Shown here in pieces: positions 1-7,818 of a stretch of 64,000 nucleotides of DNA (its first letter is position 1; each line of letters begins with the position of its first letter). Position numbers and translations under genes: made by a program. Source of the DNA: an uncultured Lachnospiraceae bacterium (GTDB lineage: Bacteria; Bacillota; Clostridia; Lachnospirales; Lachnospiraceae); the NCBI GenBank assembly GCA_910579805.1, contig CAJTWM010000004.1, positions 1-64,000 on the forward strand, in the 5' to 3' direction. A model generated the notes under the pieces. That model made no database searches. It was not told the DNA's origin and worked only from the letters and a program-made list of their open reading frames with translations.

Positions 1-2
1 GG

Positions 3-62
3 AAGCGGTTTAACATAAGCTTTGCACCGGCACAGTTTATCGAAGAACTGATGAAAATTTAA
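3..62 (+). CDS. 3' end of an unidentified prophage gene (partial)
   Basis: An open frame enters from the left edge and stops with TAA at 60-62, leaving 19 residues that end in FIEELMKI. Too little remains to name it. Position before the RusA-like remnant suggests a phage replication or recombination gene. Confidence 0.5.
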   Translation, partial: KRFNISFAPAQFIEELMKI

Positions 63-80
63 AAATCCGCAATTTAGGAT

Positions 81-305
81 TTGAGTGGGAGTAAACATTC
101 ATGCGTTTGTCGTGGGGATATGCGGCGTGACCTTGACAATATTTCATCGTTTGGGAGGAAAGTCATACAAGACGCACTCGTGAATGCTGCGATATTGAAG
201 GGTGACGGCTGGAAGTATGTTGTCGGGTTTTCCGACAGGTTCGAAGTGGATAAGGAAAACCCACGGATTGAAGTTCTGATAAGGGAGGCGGAGTCTTGGA
301 ATTAG
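81..305 (+). pseudogene. RusA-type Holliday junction resolvase, N-terminally truncated
   Basis: The 74-residue frame has the C-terminal signature of phage RusA-like endonucleases: RRDLDN (the acidic, metal-binding part), then KVIQDALV, GDGW and PRIEVLI. RusA proteins are usually about 110-140 residues, so the N-terminal half is missing. A stop at 75-77 closes the frame upstream and the only start is a TTG at 81 with no good ribosome binding site. I read it as a decayed or 5'-truncated resolvase gene. A sequencing indel upstream would be the alternative explanation. Family assignment is fairly secure; loss of function is inferred. Confidence 0.6.
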
Positions 306-414
306 GAAAAACAATGGGTTGAAACACCTTCGGCGTGGCCGCAAAAGAAACTATCATACGGTTACATATTATATATCACGAAAATATCATAACAGCAGTC
401 AGGAAGGAGAAAAG

Positions 415-828
415 ATGGAACTACTCAGCTTGCAGGATATTGCAGGGGGCGCCCTGCACGAGAAAGTAAACGCAGCCATGCAGAAAGTGCTGGACAATAT
501 GCAGGATCCGAACACACCATGGAAGAACAAACGCCAGATCCATATCAAACTTGCTTTTTCACAGAATGAAGACCGGGACGATGCCACGGTAGACCTGTCG
601 GTTGAAACGAAGCTGGCACCGGTATCCCCGATAGTGACAAGGATGTCGATTGGAAAAAACCTTGCTACGGGAGAAAATTACGCAGAAGAATATGGAAAGC
701 AGGTAAAAGGGCAGATGACGCTGGACGATTACCGGGCAGGACAACAGGCAATTGGAAATGACGTGGTGGATACGGATACCAGCGAGGCTGTCGGCAGTGT
801 GGCAAATTTCAGGATGGCAGAAGCATAG
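415..828 (+). CDS. Phage replication terminator-like protein
   Basis: This 137-residue soluble protein belongs to a family common in Clostridia prophages and often labelled replication terminator protein. Recognisable parts are AGGALHEKVNAAM near the start, DPNTPWKNKR near residue 27, the acidic block QNEDRDD, and GQMTLDD near residue 100. The start ATG at 415 is chosen because AGGAAGGAG lies just before it; the frame is open further upstream without a better site. It stops ten bases before the next gene and is probably co-transcribed with it. The biochemical role of the family has not been shown as far as I know. Confidence 0.6.
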   Translation: MELLSLQDIAGGALHEKVNAAMQKVLDNMQDPNTPWKNKRQIHIKLAFSQNEDRDDATVDLSVETKLAPVSPIVTRMSIGKNLATGENYAEEYGKQVKGQMTLDDYRAGQQAIGNDVVDTDTSEAVGSVANFRMAEA

Positions 829-838
829 GAGGATGAGC

Positions 839-1555
839 ATGATAAGAGAAGCATTACAGTACATAGTAGGATTATCACAGGCAAACATAAGGGAGATCGG
901 AGGGCAGGTATATTCAGACAAAGAGCTGAACCGTATCTCCTACAGCCCGAAGGCGGCAAAAATCACGATGAGGACACTGACAAGCTTCGTGGAATACCTG
1001 AAATCAGGCGCAGATGCCATGTCAGATAAAATGTTTGTGCATATACAGGGCCCGGCAGAAGTAACCCTGTTTTCACAGCTGGATGGGGAGCGGTGCAGGG
1101 AAACCCTTGTAAATGTCTTGTGCGATGTGCCGGATTTTAGGTATGGCTGTTATATGGACCATGAAGAATTTCTGGTCGCCCTGCAGGCGAAGTTCATGCA
1201 GGGCAATGACAGGGACCTTATCCTGAAATTTGCCGGTACCGTGGAAAACGGGACGATAGCACAATATGGTGATGACGGAGTCACGCAGAAGGCAACGGTA
1301 AAGACAGGTATAGCCTCAAAGGGCGATGCGATCGTCCCGAACCCGGTAAGGCTCCGCCCCTACAGAACCTTTATTGAGGTGGAGCAGCCAGAGAGTGCAT
1401 TTGTCTTCCGGATGAAGGAAAACGACCGAGGCGGCATTACATGCGCCATCTTTGAAGCGGACGGAGGCGCATGGAGAAATATGGCAATGGAGAACATCAA
1501 GGAATACCTCCGGCATGAGCTTGACGGTTATGGGCAGTATATTGTGATCTCATGA
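839..1555 (+). CDS. DUF2303-like phage protein
   Basis: A 238-residue protein starting at ATG 839 with AGGAGG six bases before it. Its C-terminal half carries RPYRTFIEVEQPES followed by FVFRMKE, resembling the DUF2303 family (E. coli cryptic prophage YfdQ). No catalytic motif, signal peptide or membrane segment is seen. It follows the terminator-like gene directly, a pairing I regard as typical for Clostridia phage replication modules. Function is unknown; DNA metabolism is only a guess from position. Confidence 0.55.
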   Translation: MIREALQYIVGLSQANIREIGGQVYSDKELNRISYSPKAAKITMRTLTSFVEYLKSGADAMSDKMFVHIQGPAEVTLFSQLDGERCRETLVNVLCDVPDFRYGCYMDHEEFLVALQAKFMQGNDRDLILKFAGTVENGTIAQYGDDGVTQKATVKTGIASKGDAIVPNPVRLRPYRTFIEVEQPESAFVFRMKENDRGGITCAIFEADGGAWRNMAMENIKEYLRHELDGYGQYIVIS

Positions 1556-1638
1556 TTCATTTACGGGTGGCTGTCAGGCCGCCTGACTTGGGAGAAGGCC
1601 GTTAAGGCTTGAATATGGAATACAAAGAGGAACGGTAA

Positions 1639-2547
1639 ATGGGCAGACAGAACAGAGTAGATTTACCTTACTTTGAACTTGATTGCCACATGGACGATAA
1701 GATTGAATTGATTGAAGCTGAATATGGATTAAAGGGTTTCGCAATAATCATTAAGCTGTACCAAAGGATATATGGCGGGGAGCATGGTTATTACTGCGAG
1801 TTTACACCCGACACGGCACTTCTTTTGGCGGCGCGTTGGTGCGGTTCCTCTGGCGGTGCTCCCGGGAAAGTTGGTACTGCGTCCGGCGAGGGTTCTTTAC
1901 CCGGTTTCCCTAAAAACTTAATAACCGATGTGGTGGCAGCTTCAATCCGCAGGGGCATTTTTTCAGGACAGCTTTTTAATGAATACGGCATCCTTACTTC
2001 ACATGGGATACAAAAGCAGTACTTAAAAGCTACATCAAAACGGGAGTTGGTTGAACTGAAAAAAGAGTACCTTTTAATAAGTGTACCCATAAATAGGTCT
2101 AATGTGGTAATAAATGTGATTTCCGGTGGAAGAAATGCGGTTTCCGGCGTCGGAAATCCACAGAGTAATAGTAAGAGTAATAGCAATAGTCATAAAGACA
2201 GAGAGTGTGTCCGGCGCATCGGGGACTTTCTTTCGGCATACCCGAAAGAATGCAGCCGCTATCTGGCCGAGACGGCGTATATTGATCTGCTGATGACCGG
2301 GAAGATAACGGAGGATGAGCTTGTGCAGTGCGCGGCAAATTATGCAGAGTCATGCAGGATTTTGGAAACGCCGGACAGATATATCAAAAATGCGGAGAAT
2401 TTCTTGAAAGAAGCTGTGTTCAAAAAATATCTGCCGGGAAGGTACAGAAAGCCTGTGCGGCAGAAACAAAAGAACAGTTTTAATGATTTCGCACAGAATG
2501 ACTATGATTTTGACGCAATCGAAAAAGCAATCTTGGAAGGGAAGTAA
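1639..2547 (+). CDS. Phage replisome organiser, DUF4373 N-terminal domain
   Basis: 302 residues. The first 100 match the Lin1244/Lin1753-like DUF4373 domain (DLPYFELDCHMDDKIELIEAEYG, GFAIIIKLYQRIYG in pieces), a winged-helix-like module of phage replication initiators. A low-complexity Ser/Asn/Lys linker around residues 175-185 comes from AGT/AAT repeats. The C-terminal part ends with FNDFAQNDYDFDAIEKA, typical of DnaD-like phage initiators that recruit the helicase. The start at 1639 follows AGAGGAACGGTAA. The 84 bases upstream hold only a tight GTCAGG/CCTGAC dyad. Confidence 0.75.
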   Translation: MGRQNRVDLPYFELDCHMDDKIELIEAEYGLKGFAIIIKLYQRIYGGEHGYYCEFTPDTALLLAARWCGSSGGAPGKVGTASGEGSLPGFPKNLITDVVAASIRRGIFSGQLFNEYGILTSHGIQKQYLKATSKRELVELKKEYLLISVPINRSNVVINVISGGRNAVSGVGNPQSNSKSNSNSHKDRECVRRIGDFLSAYPKECSRYLAETAYIDLLMTGKITEDELVQCAANYAESCRILETPDRYIKNAENFLKEAVFKKYLPGRYRKPVRQKQKNSFNDFAQNDYDFDAIEKAILEGK

Positions 2548-2559
2548 GGAGGCGACGGC

Positions 2560-2778
2560 ATGAAACAATACTGCAGGTACTGCTGCTACATGGTAGCCGG
2601 TGATATAAACTACTGCACGGAACAGGACAGGGCGGTCAGCGACGCTGCGGCGAAGTCCCCGAACCGCTGCCACGATTTTGCGTACAACCCCATTGATGCT
2701 TTCGGGGAAAATGAAAAAGGGTATACGCCGAGGGTGAAGAAAAAGAAACAGTGTGACGGGCAGACCATCCTGTTCTAG
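2560..2778 (+). CDS. Small cysteine-rich phage protein
   Basis: A 72-residue protein with a good GGAGG site before ATG 2560. Cysteines are clustered near the N-terminus (CRYCCYM, then C at YYC-like spacing, and NRCHDF), and the C-terminal half is basic (RVKKKKQC). This could be a small metal-binding fold, but no named zinc-ribbon motif is clear. It lies between the replisome organiser and the Dam methyltransferase with short gaps, so co-transcription is likely. Function unknown. Confidence 0.55.
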   Translation: MKQYCRYCCYMVAGDINYCTEQDRAVSDAAAKSPNRCHDFAYNPIDAFGENEKGYTPRVKKKKQCDGQTILF

Positions 2779-2796
2779 TCATGAAAGGATTTGAAA

Positions 2797-3600
2797 ATGA
2801 AAGCAGTGATAAAATATCCCGGCAGTAAATGGGGGCTGGCAGACTGGATCATCAGTTTCTTCCCAAAGCATCATAGTTATCTGGAACCCTTCTTCGGGTC
2901 GGGAGCGGTGCTGTTCAACAAGCCCCGGTCAAACATAGAGACTGTCAACGATCTTGACGGTAATGTAGTAAATCTCTTTGAGTGGATTAAAAGGGATCCT
3001 GAAAAGCTGGCGCATGAAATCTACTGGACGCCATATGCAAGGCAGGTATACGAGGATGCCTTTGCGACAGTACCAGAGGACAGCCTTGGAAAAGCAGTAA
3101 ACTTTTACATACGCCTCAACATGGGGCGTGGTTTCCGCACGACAGGGGAAAAAGTCGGCTGGAAGAACGACATACAGGGAAGGGAAAGGGCCTATGCGTC
3201 ACAGGACTGGGCAAATCTCCCCGGCAGGATCACACAGGCCGCCGAAAGGCTCCGGGGCGTGCAGATAGAGAACCGCCCGGCAGCAGAACTGATAAGGCGG
3301 TTCAATTACCCGGACGTACTGGTTTATCTTGATCCGCCCTATGTGCTTGGCACACGGCATGGGAAACAGTACCGTTACGAACTTGACGACACAGGGCATG
3401 AAGAACTGCTCCATGCGGCAAAAAAACATGAAGGGCCTGTATTGATAAGCGGATACGGTTCGGAACTGTATGACAGGGAATTAAAAGGCTGGCACAGGGA
3501 AGAGGCTGTAAGTTTGTCACAGTCCGGCAGCAAGAAGAAGGAAGTGCTCTGGATGAATTTCAGGCCTGATGTACAGATGGAACTAAAAGAATTTTTATAG
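2797..3600 (+). CDS. dam: DNA adenine methyltransferase (D12 class)
   Basis: 267 residues. Motif I-like KYPGSKW near residue 5 and LEPFFGSGAV near residue 30 bind AdoMet; the catalytic motif DPPY lies near residue 178. This is the N6-adenine methyltransferase layout of Dam/D12 enzymes, which methylate adenine in short sites on double-stranded DNA. ATG 2797 is preferred over TTG 2791 because AAGG sits eight bases before it. It is the first of three AdoMet-dependent genes in a row (with the radical SAM and C5 methyltransferase genes). No restriction gene is nearby, so protection of phage DNA or regulation is more likely than a full restriction system. Confidence 0.88.
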   Translation: MKAVIKYPGSKWGLADWIISFFPKHHSYLEPFFGSGAVLFNKPRSNIETVNDLDGNVVNLFEWIKRDPEKLAHEIYWTPYARQVYEDAFATVPEDSLGKAVNFYIRLNMGRGFRTTGEKVGWKNDIQGRERAYASQDWANLPGRITQAAERLRGVQIENRPAAELIRRFNYPDVLVYLDPPYVLGTRHGKQYRYELDDTGHEELLHAAKKHEGPVLISGYGSELYDRELKGWHREEAVSLSQSGSKKKEVLWMNFRPDVQMELKEFL

Positions 3601-3608
3601 GAGGCGGC

Positions 3609-4523
3609 ATGAAAATCGGACTGATAGACGTTGACGGCCATAATTTCCCGAGCCTTCCGCTGATGAAGTTATCGGCATGGCATAAAGGGCAGGGTGACAG
3701 TGTAGGCTGGTATGACCCGCTGACGGCATGGAAAGACCCGCCGGACAGGGTATACATGAGCAAGGTGTTTACGTTCACTCCTGATTACGAACATCCGGTG
3801 AATGCGGGCGAAGTCATAACAGGAGGGACGGGGTATAGTTATCCGGACGGCGGCGCAGCACTTCCGGAAGAGGCCGAGCATATATACCCGGATTATTCTA
3901 TCTATTTTGGGAAGATACCAGAGGTCAGAAACACGGCTTACGGCTTTTTGACCAGAGGCTGTCCCAGAGGGTGCGAATTCTGCATAGTTGGAAAGAAAGA
4001 GGGCAGATATACAAAGAAAGTGGCCGATTTGTCGGAGTTTTGGGACGGGCAAAAGAACATAGTGCTTTTAGACGCAAATATGTTTGCCTGCCGGGAATGG
4101 AGGGAGTTAAGCGTACAGCTGGAGGAAAGCGGCGCATGGGTGGACTTTTCGCAGGGCTGCGACATACGGCTTATGACAGAAGAAAAAGCAGGGTACATAA
4201 AGCGGCTGAAAATAAAACAGATCCACTTTGCATGGGACAGGTACGGGGAAAAGGAAACCATAGTGCCAAAACTCAGACAATTTAAACAACTGACAGGATG
4301 GGATTACCGGAAAATGGGGGTTTATGTACTCACAAATTTTGACACAACATTTGAACAGGACTTGGAGAGGGTCTATATGCTGCGGGATATGGGATATTCC
4401 CCATATGTAATGATCTTTAACAAAGAAAGCCTGCCAAGGGGGCATAGACTGCGGAGGCTGCAAAGATGGGTAAATTCCCGGACGGCGTTCATGGCAGTAA
4501 AAAATTTTGAGGATTTTAAATAA
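3609..4523 (+). CDS. Phage-encoded radical SAM protein
   Basis: 304 residues. The iron-sulfur cluster motif CPRGCEFC gives Cys118, Cys122 and Cys125 (CX3CX2C), the radical SAM signature. The first 40 residues (KIGLIDVDGHNFPSLPLMKLSAWHK in part) resemble the B12-binding-like start of many phage radical SAM proteins. The rest suits a TIM-barrel with DIRLM and VYVLTNFD strands. It starts nine bases after the dam stop and ends ten bases before the C5 methyltransferase, so all three are one transcription unit. The substrate is unknown. Acting on modified phage DNA is an inference from the neighbours, not from the sequence. Confidence 0.82.
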   Translation: MKIGLIDVDGHNFPSLPLMKLSAWHKGQGDSVGWYDPLTAWKDPPDRVYMSKVFTFTPDYEHPVNAGEVITGGTGYSYPDGGAALPEEAEHIYPDYSIYFGKIPEVRNTAYGFLTRGCPRGCEFCIVGKKEGRYTKKVADLSEFWDGQKNIVLLDANMFACREWRELSVQLEESGAWVDFSQGCDIRLMTEEKAGYIKRLKIKQIHFAWDRYGEKETIVPKLRQFKQLTGWDYRKMGVYVLTNFDTTFEQDLERVYMLRDMGYSPYVMIFNKESLPRGHRLRRLQRWVNSRTAFMAVKNFEDFK

Positions 4524-4532
4524 GGTGATGAA

Positions 4533-6014
4533 ATGATAAATGGAGAACTGATAGTAGATAATTTTGCCGGCGGGGGCGGAGCATCTACCGGAATAGAAAT
4601 GGCAACGGGAAGAAGCGTTGACATAGCGATCAACCATGACAGGGAGGCTGTCAGAATGCACATGACAAACCATCCGGGAACAAGGCATTACTGTGAGGAT
4701 GTATGGAATGTAGATCCTGTTGAGGTATGTAAAGGACATCCAGTAGGGCTTGCATGGTTTTCCCCTGACTGCAAGCATTTTTCAAAAGCAAAGGGAGGAA
4801 AGCCAAAAGACAAAAGGATACGAGGGCTTGCGTGGGTGGCATTAAGATGGGCGGGACTTGTAAGGCCGAGGGTGGTCATGCTTGAGAATGTAGAGGAATT
4901 TCGGACATGGGGACCGCTGAACCGTTCCCACAGGCCGATAAAGGAAAAGCAGGGCGCCACTTTCAATAAATTCGTGAAGCAGTTCAGGGATCTGGGATAT
5001 ACAGTGGAATACCGTGAGCTTATAGCAGCCGATTACGGCACACCAACGAAGCGGAAAAGGTTTTTTTTGATCGCGCGGTGTGACGGGAAACCGATCATAT
5101 GGCCGGAGCCGACATATGCACCAGCGGTCAGTATGGAAGTGGCTAAAGGTATAAAAAAACCTTATGCAGGGGCATATACGCAGATTGATTTTTCCCTGCC
5201 CTGTCCGAGTATATTTGATACCACGGAGGAAATAAAAGAAAAATACGGAATAAAGGCAGTACGTCCTCTTTCACCGAAGACGATGGAACGGATCGCGAGG
5301 GGGCTGAAAAAGTTTGTGCTGGATAACAAAGAGCCGTTCATCATACAGGTAAATCACAGTGGAAACAGATGGGACTACTGTAACAGCATGAATGAACCGC
5401 TGCCGGTAATCACGTCAAAGCATGGCTTCGGGATCGTGGCGCCTGTACTTATCCAGTATCATTCCGGGACTGCAAATGGTGGAGTGAGGGGGCAGGAACT
5501 GAAAGATCCGGTCATGACTGTGGATACCTCAAACAGATACGGGCTTGTGACTTCGTTTTTAAGCAAATTTTATGGACAGGGTACAGGGCAGGACATGAGG
5601 GAGCCGTTACATACGGTGACAACTTCAGCAGGACATTTCGGGGAAGTCAGGGCATTTTTGATCAAGTATTATGGGCAGGGAACAGGACAAAACATCAAGG
5701 AACCATCACATGACAGGTTCGGATTTGTGACGATAGAAGGGATCAGTTATCAGATCATGGATATAGGACTCCGGATGTTAGAACCACGGGAACTGTATGG
5801 CTGTCAGGGATTTCCTGATGATTATATAATTGACAGGGATTACACAGGGAAACCATATTCGAAAAGTGAACAGGTGAAAAGATGCGGCAATTCTGTATGT
5901 CCGCCGATTCCGGCGGCACTGGTGAGGGCCAACCTGCCGGAACTGTGTGTATCCGAAAGGGTGCCGAATATGAGGATCAGGGAAAGCAGATCCGGACAGT
6001 TACAGTTTGCATAA
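4533..6014 (+). CDS. dcm: DNA cytosine-5 methyltransferase
   Basis: 493 residues. AdoMet-binding motif I is DNFAGGGGAS (residues 9-18), the catalytic motif IV is SPDCKHFS with Cys80, ENV lies at 118-120, and the closing motif GNSVCPP is near residue 450. The target-recognition part (about residues 270-420) holds four imperfect repeats built round PLPVITS, PVMTVDTS, PLHTVTTS and a shortened last copy EPSHDRFG. Motif IV has SPDC rather than PPCQ, a variant I believe is common in phage enzymes. It closes the three-gene modification block and is followed by a strong terminator. Confidence 0.88.
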   Translation: MINGELIVDNFAGGGGASTGIEMATGRSVDIAINHDREAVRMHMTNHPGTRHYCEDVWNVDPVEVCKGHPVGLAWFSPDCKHFSKAKGGKPKDKRIRGLAWVALRWAGLVRPRVVMLENVEEFRTWGPLNRSHRPIKEKQGATFNKFVKQFRDLGYTVEYRELIAADYGTPTKRKRFFLIARCDGKPIIWPEPTYAPAVSMEVAKGIKKPYAGAYTQIDFSLPCPSIFDTTEEIKEKYGIKAVRPLSPKTMERIARGLKKFVLDNKEPFIIQVNHSGNRWDYCNSMNEPLPVITSKHGFGIVAPVLIQYHSGTANGGVRGQELKDPVMTVDTSNRYGLVTSFLSKFYGQGTGQDMREPLHTVTTSAGHFGEVRAFLIKYYGQGTGQNIKEPSHDRFGFVTIEGISYQIMDIGLRMLEPRELYGCQGFPDDYIIDRDYTGKPYSKSEQVKRCGNSVCPPIPAALVRANLPELCVSERVPNMRIRESRSGQLQFA

Positions 6015-6015
6015 G

Positions 6016-6069
6016 AAGCCGGCCATGCGTGGTGTATGTGTGTGTGTGCGGTGCATGGCCGGCTTTTTT
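6016..6069 (+). terminator. Rho-independent terminator after the C5 methyltransferase
   Basis: AAGCCGGCCATGC (6016-6028) pairs perfectly with GCATGGCCGGCTT (6053-6065) and runs into a T-tract. The loop holds a (TG)n run. It overlaps no gene and ends the modification block. Confidence 0.85.
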
Positions 6070-6156
6070 CTCTCACCAAGTGAAAATATAACAGGAAAAG
6101 GATTGAAAGTAAAGAAAGAAGCATCGACAAATATTTTACAGGGAGGAAAAACAGAT

Positions 6157-6780
6157 ATGGGGAGGATATTACCAATCTTATTTAATACGGACATGGTACT
6201 GGCAGTACTGGAAGGGCGGAAGACGTCAACAAGGCGGAAAATCAATGCGGATAAGGCCATGGAGGTACTTAAGAGCCCGGCGAGGATAGAAAACCCCGGC
6301 ATAGCGGATAAAGAATTTATCAGACTTCTGATTAATCAGCCCTGCGAACCGGGGGATATACTCTATGTCCGTGAGACATGGTCAGAATGGACAGACGGAT
6401 ATGTATATAAAGCATGGCCGGGGCCTTTCCCGCAGGCTGGATGCTATCCGTCAACCACATGGCATCCGTCGATCCATATGCCAAAAGAGGCGGCAAGGAT
6501 ATTTTTGAAAGTTACGGATGTTTGCGTGGAGCAGATTCAGGACATGAAGCCTGATGATGCGGTGCGGGAAGGGATACATTTTTGTAAATGCCCTGACGGG
6601 TTCACATGGAAACCGGATACTGACATGGAAAACTGCTACACTACCCCATTGGGGGCAATGCAGGCATTATGGGATACAACAGTCAGGAAACCGGACCTGA
6701 AGCGTTATGGCTGGGCGGCTGACCCGTGGGTATGGGCGATAGGGTTTGAAAGGTGTGGAAAGCCGGGTGGCATGATATGA
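6157..6780 (+). CDS. ASCH/PUA-like phage protein (morphogenetic-protein family)
   Basis: 207 residues from ATG 6157, which follows GGGAGGAAAAACAGAT; the frame is open upstream across the terminator but that part is not credible. PILFNTDMVLAVLEGRKTSTRR at the start and EPGDILYVRETW near residue 65 are the pattern of phage ASCH-type proteins, which fold like PUA RNA-binding domains; many are labelled morphogenetic protein without proof. VTDVCVEQIQDM and the C-terminal PWVWAIGFE complete the pattern. Function unverified. Confidence 0.65.
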   Translation: MGRILPILFNTDMVLAVLEGRKTSTRRKINADKAMEVLKSPARIENPGIADKEFIRLLINQPCEPGDILYVRETWSEWTDGYVYKAWPGPFPQAGCYPSTTWHPSIHMPKEAARIFLKVTDVCVEQIQDMKPDDAVREGIHFCKCPDGFTWKPDTDMENCYTTPLGAMQALWDTTVRKPDLKRYGWAADPWVWAIGFERCGKPGGMI

Positions 6781-6797
6781 ACTATGCGCCACCCGGC
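6762..6797 (+). other. Perfect 10-bp hairpin over the ASCH-gene stop codon
   Basis: GCCGGGTGGC (6762-6771) pairs with GCCACCCGGC (6788-6797), with a 16-base loop that contains the stop codon. No T-run follows, so it is not a standard terminator; it may stabilise an mRNA end. Confidence 0.5.
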
Positions 6798-6838
6798 GGG
6801 GGCTGTAAACCGGAGAGAAGTTAAGGGGGATAGGGAGA

Positions 6839-7201
6839 ATGAGCAATGTTTTAATTGACAGAAATGCAGTAATGGATTATTTAAGAGAACAACAAGCAAA
6901 TGTCATTATAGAGAAAAATAAAAACGGGTTTGTCAATGCAGATGTTTGTGACGGAATGAGTTCTGCAATAGGTGCTTTTATGAATTTTATTCTGCAAATT
7001 CCTACCGCCTATGACGTGGATAAGGTCATAGAGCAGATGCAAAAAAAGACAGATATTGCATACAAAAGGTATATGGATTGTGGTCCCGGAACTCCTGCTG
7101 TAATTTATGCAAGATATTCCGCACAGTATCAGGAAAGAAGAGAGTGTTTGGAAACCATAAAGGCAGGAAAGAAGGAGAAACAGGCAAATAAAGAAGCCTG
7201 A
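6839..7201 (+). CDS. Hypothetical phage protein
   Basis: 120 residues, ATG 6839 with a GGGGATAGGGAG stretch before it. It begins LIDRNAVMDYLREQQ, a pattern seen in small phage proteins with a short N-terminal helix, and carries YARYSAQYQERRECLETIKAGKK near the end (given here in part). No known catalytic motif or membrane segment. Unrecognised; it sits between the ASCH-like gene and the late regulator. Confidence 0.5.
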   Translation: MSNVLIDRNAVMDYLREQQANVIIEKNKNGFVNADVCDGMSSAIGAFMNFILQIPTAYDVDKVIEQMQKKTDIAYKRYMDCGPGTPAVIYARYSAQYQERRECLETIKAGKKEKQANKEA

Positions 7202-7246
7202 CCGGCAGCAGGCGCCGGCAAAATTAAATCCAATGGGGGTATTAAA

Positions 7247-7675
7247 TTGACAGGGGAAAGTGAACAGAAGGAAAATGAGCAGAAAAAGGAATATTTAAAG
7301 GGATATGAAAAGGCTGTCCGACAGTTGGAGCGTAGCAGGCTTAAAATCCGGGAAATGCGCCTGAATGAAATGTGTCCTTCCGTGATGCATGACGGAATGC
7401 CCCATGCGCAGGGTCAGACAGACATGTCCGGATATGCCGCCTTACTGGATCAGGAAGAAAGACGGTGCATGAAGTACCGGTATCAGCGGCTCAAAAAGTG
7501 CAAGGAGATTACGGACCGGATAGAGCAGCTTTCCGATGAGGCCGAAAAGGATGTTTTGATGTACCGGTACATAGAACTGATGAAGTGGGAGGATATAGCG
7601 GTAAAAATGAATTTTAGCTGTCAGCATACGCATAAGATCCATTCACAGGCATTAAAAAATTTTAAGATGCGATAG
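7247..7675 (+). CDS. ArpU/DUF1492-type late transcription regulator
   Basis: 142 residues from a TTG at 7247 (GGGGGT lies upstream; no in-frame ATG precedes the conserved part). The C-terminal half has the sigma-70 region-4-like helix-turn-helix: VLMYRYIELMKWEDIA, then FSCQHTHKIHSQAL. Proteins of this type sit just before the terminase small subunit in many Firmicutes phages and switch on late genes. That position fits here: the next gene is the terminase small subunit after 140 bases with a terminator. Binding sites are not established. Confidence 0.72.
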   Translation: MTGESEQKENEQKKEYLKGYEKAVRQLERSRLKIREMRLNEMCPSVMHDGMPHAQGQTDMSGYAALLDQEERRCMKYRYQRLKKCKEITDRIEQLSDEAEKDVLMYRYIELMKWEDIAVKMNFSCQHTHKIHSQALKNFKMR

Positions 7676-7760
7676 AATGCGATAGTATACCTGTGGTATG
7701 GTATAGGCTGAAAAAGATGCGGAAGAGATAACAGACGGGAAATAAGTTTTTAAAAGATTC

Positions 7761-7794
7761 GAGAGGCGTGCCGAAAACGTCTCTTTTTTATTTT
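7761..7794 (+). terminator. Rho-independent terminator before the late genes
   Basis: AGAGGCGT (7762-7769) pairs with ACGTCTCT (7777-7784), one mismatch, followed by a T-run. It separates the late regulator from the terminase genes. The bases from 7676 to 7760 also hold the small dyad ATACC-TGT-GGTAT at 7687-7699 and would be a natural place for a late promoter or packaging site. Confidence 0.65.
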
Positions 7795-7818
7795 AACCGA
7801 TGATTTGAAGGTGGTGTT

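Noticed and set aside
2797-6014. Restriction-modification system
   Set aside because: Two methyltransferases and a radical SAM protein are present but no endonuclease or specificity gene lies beside them.
5840-6302. Minus-strand open frames over the end of the C5 methyltransferase and the ASCH-like gene
   Set aside because: They are shadows of plus-strand coding sequence and the terminator, without start signals.
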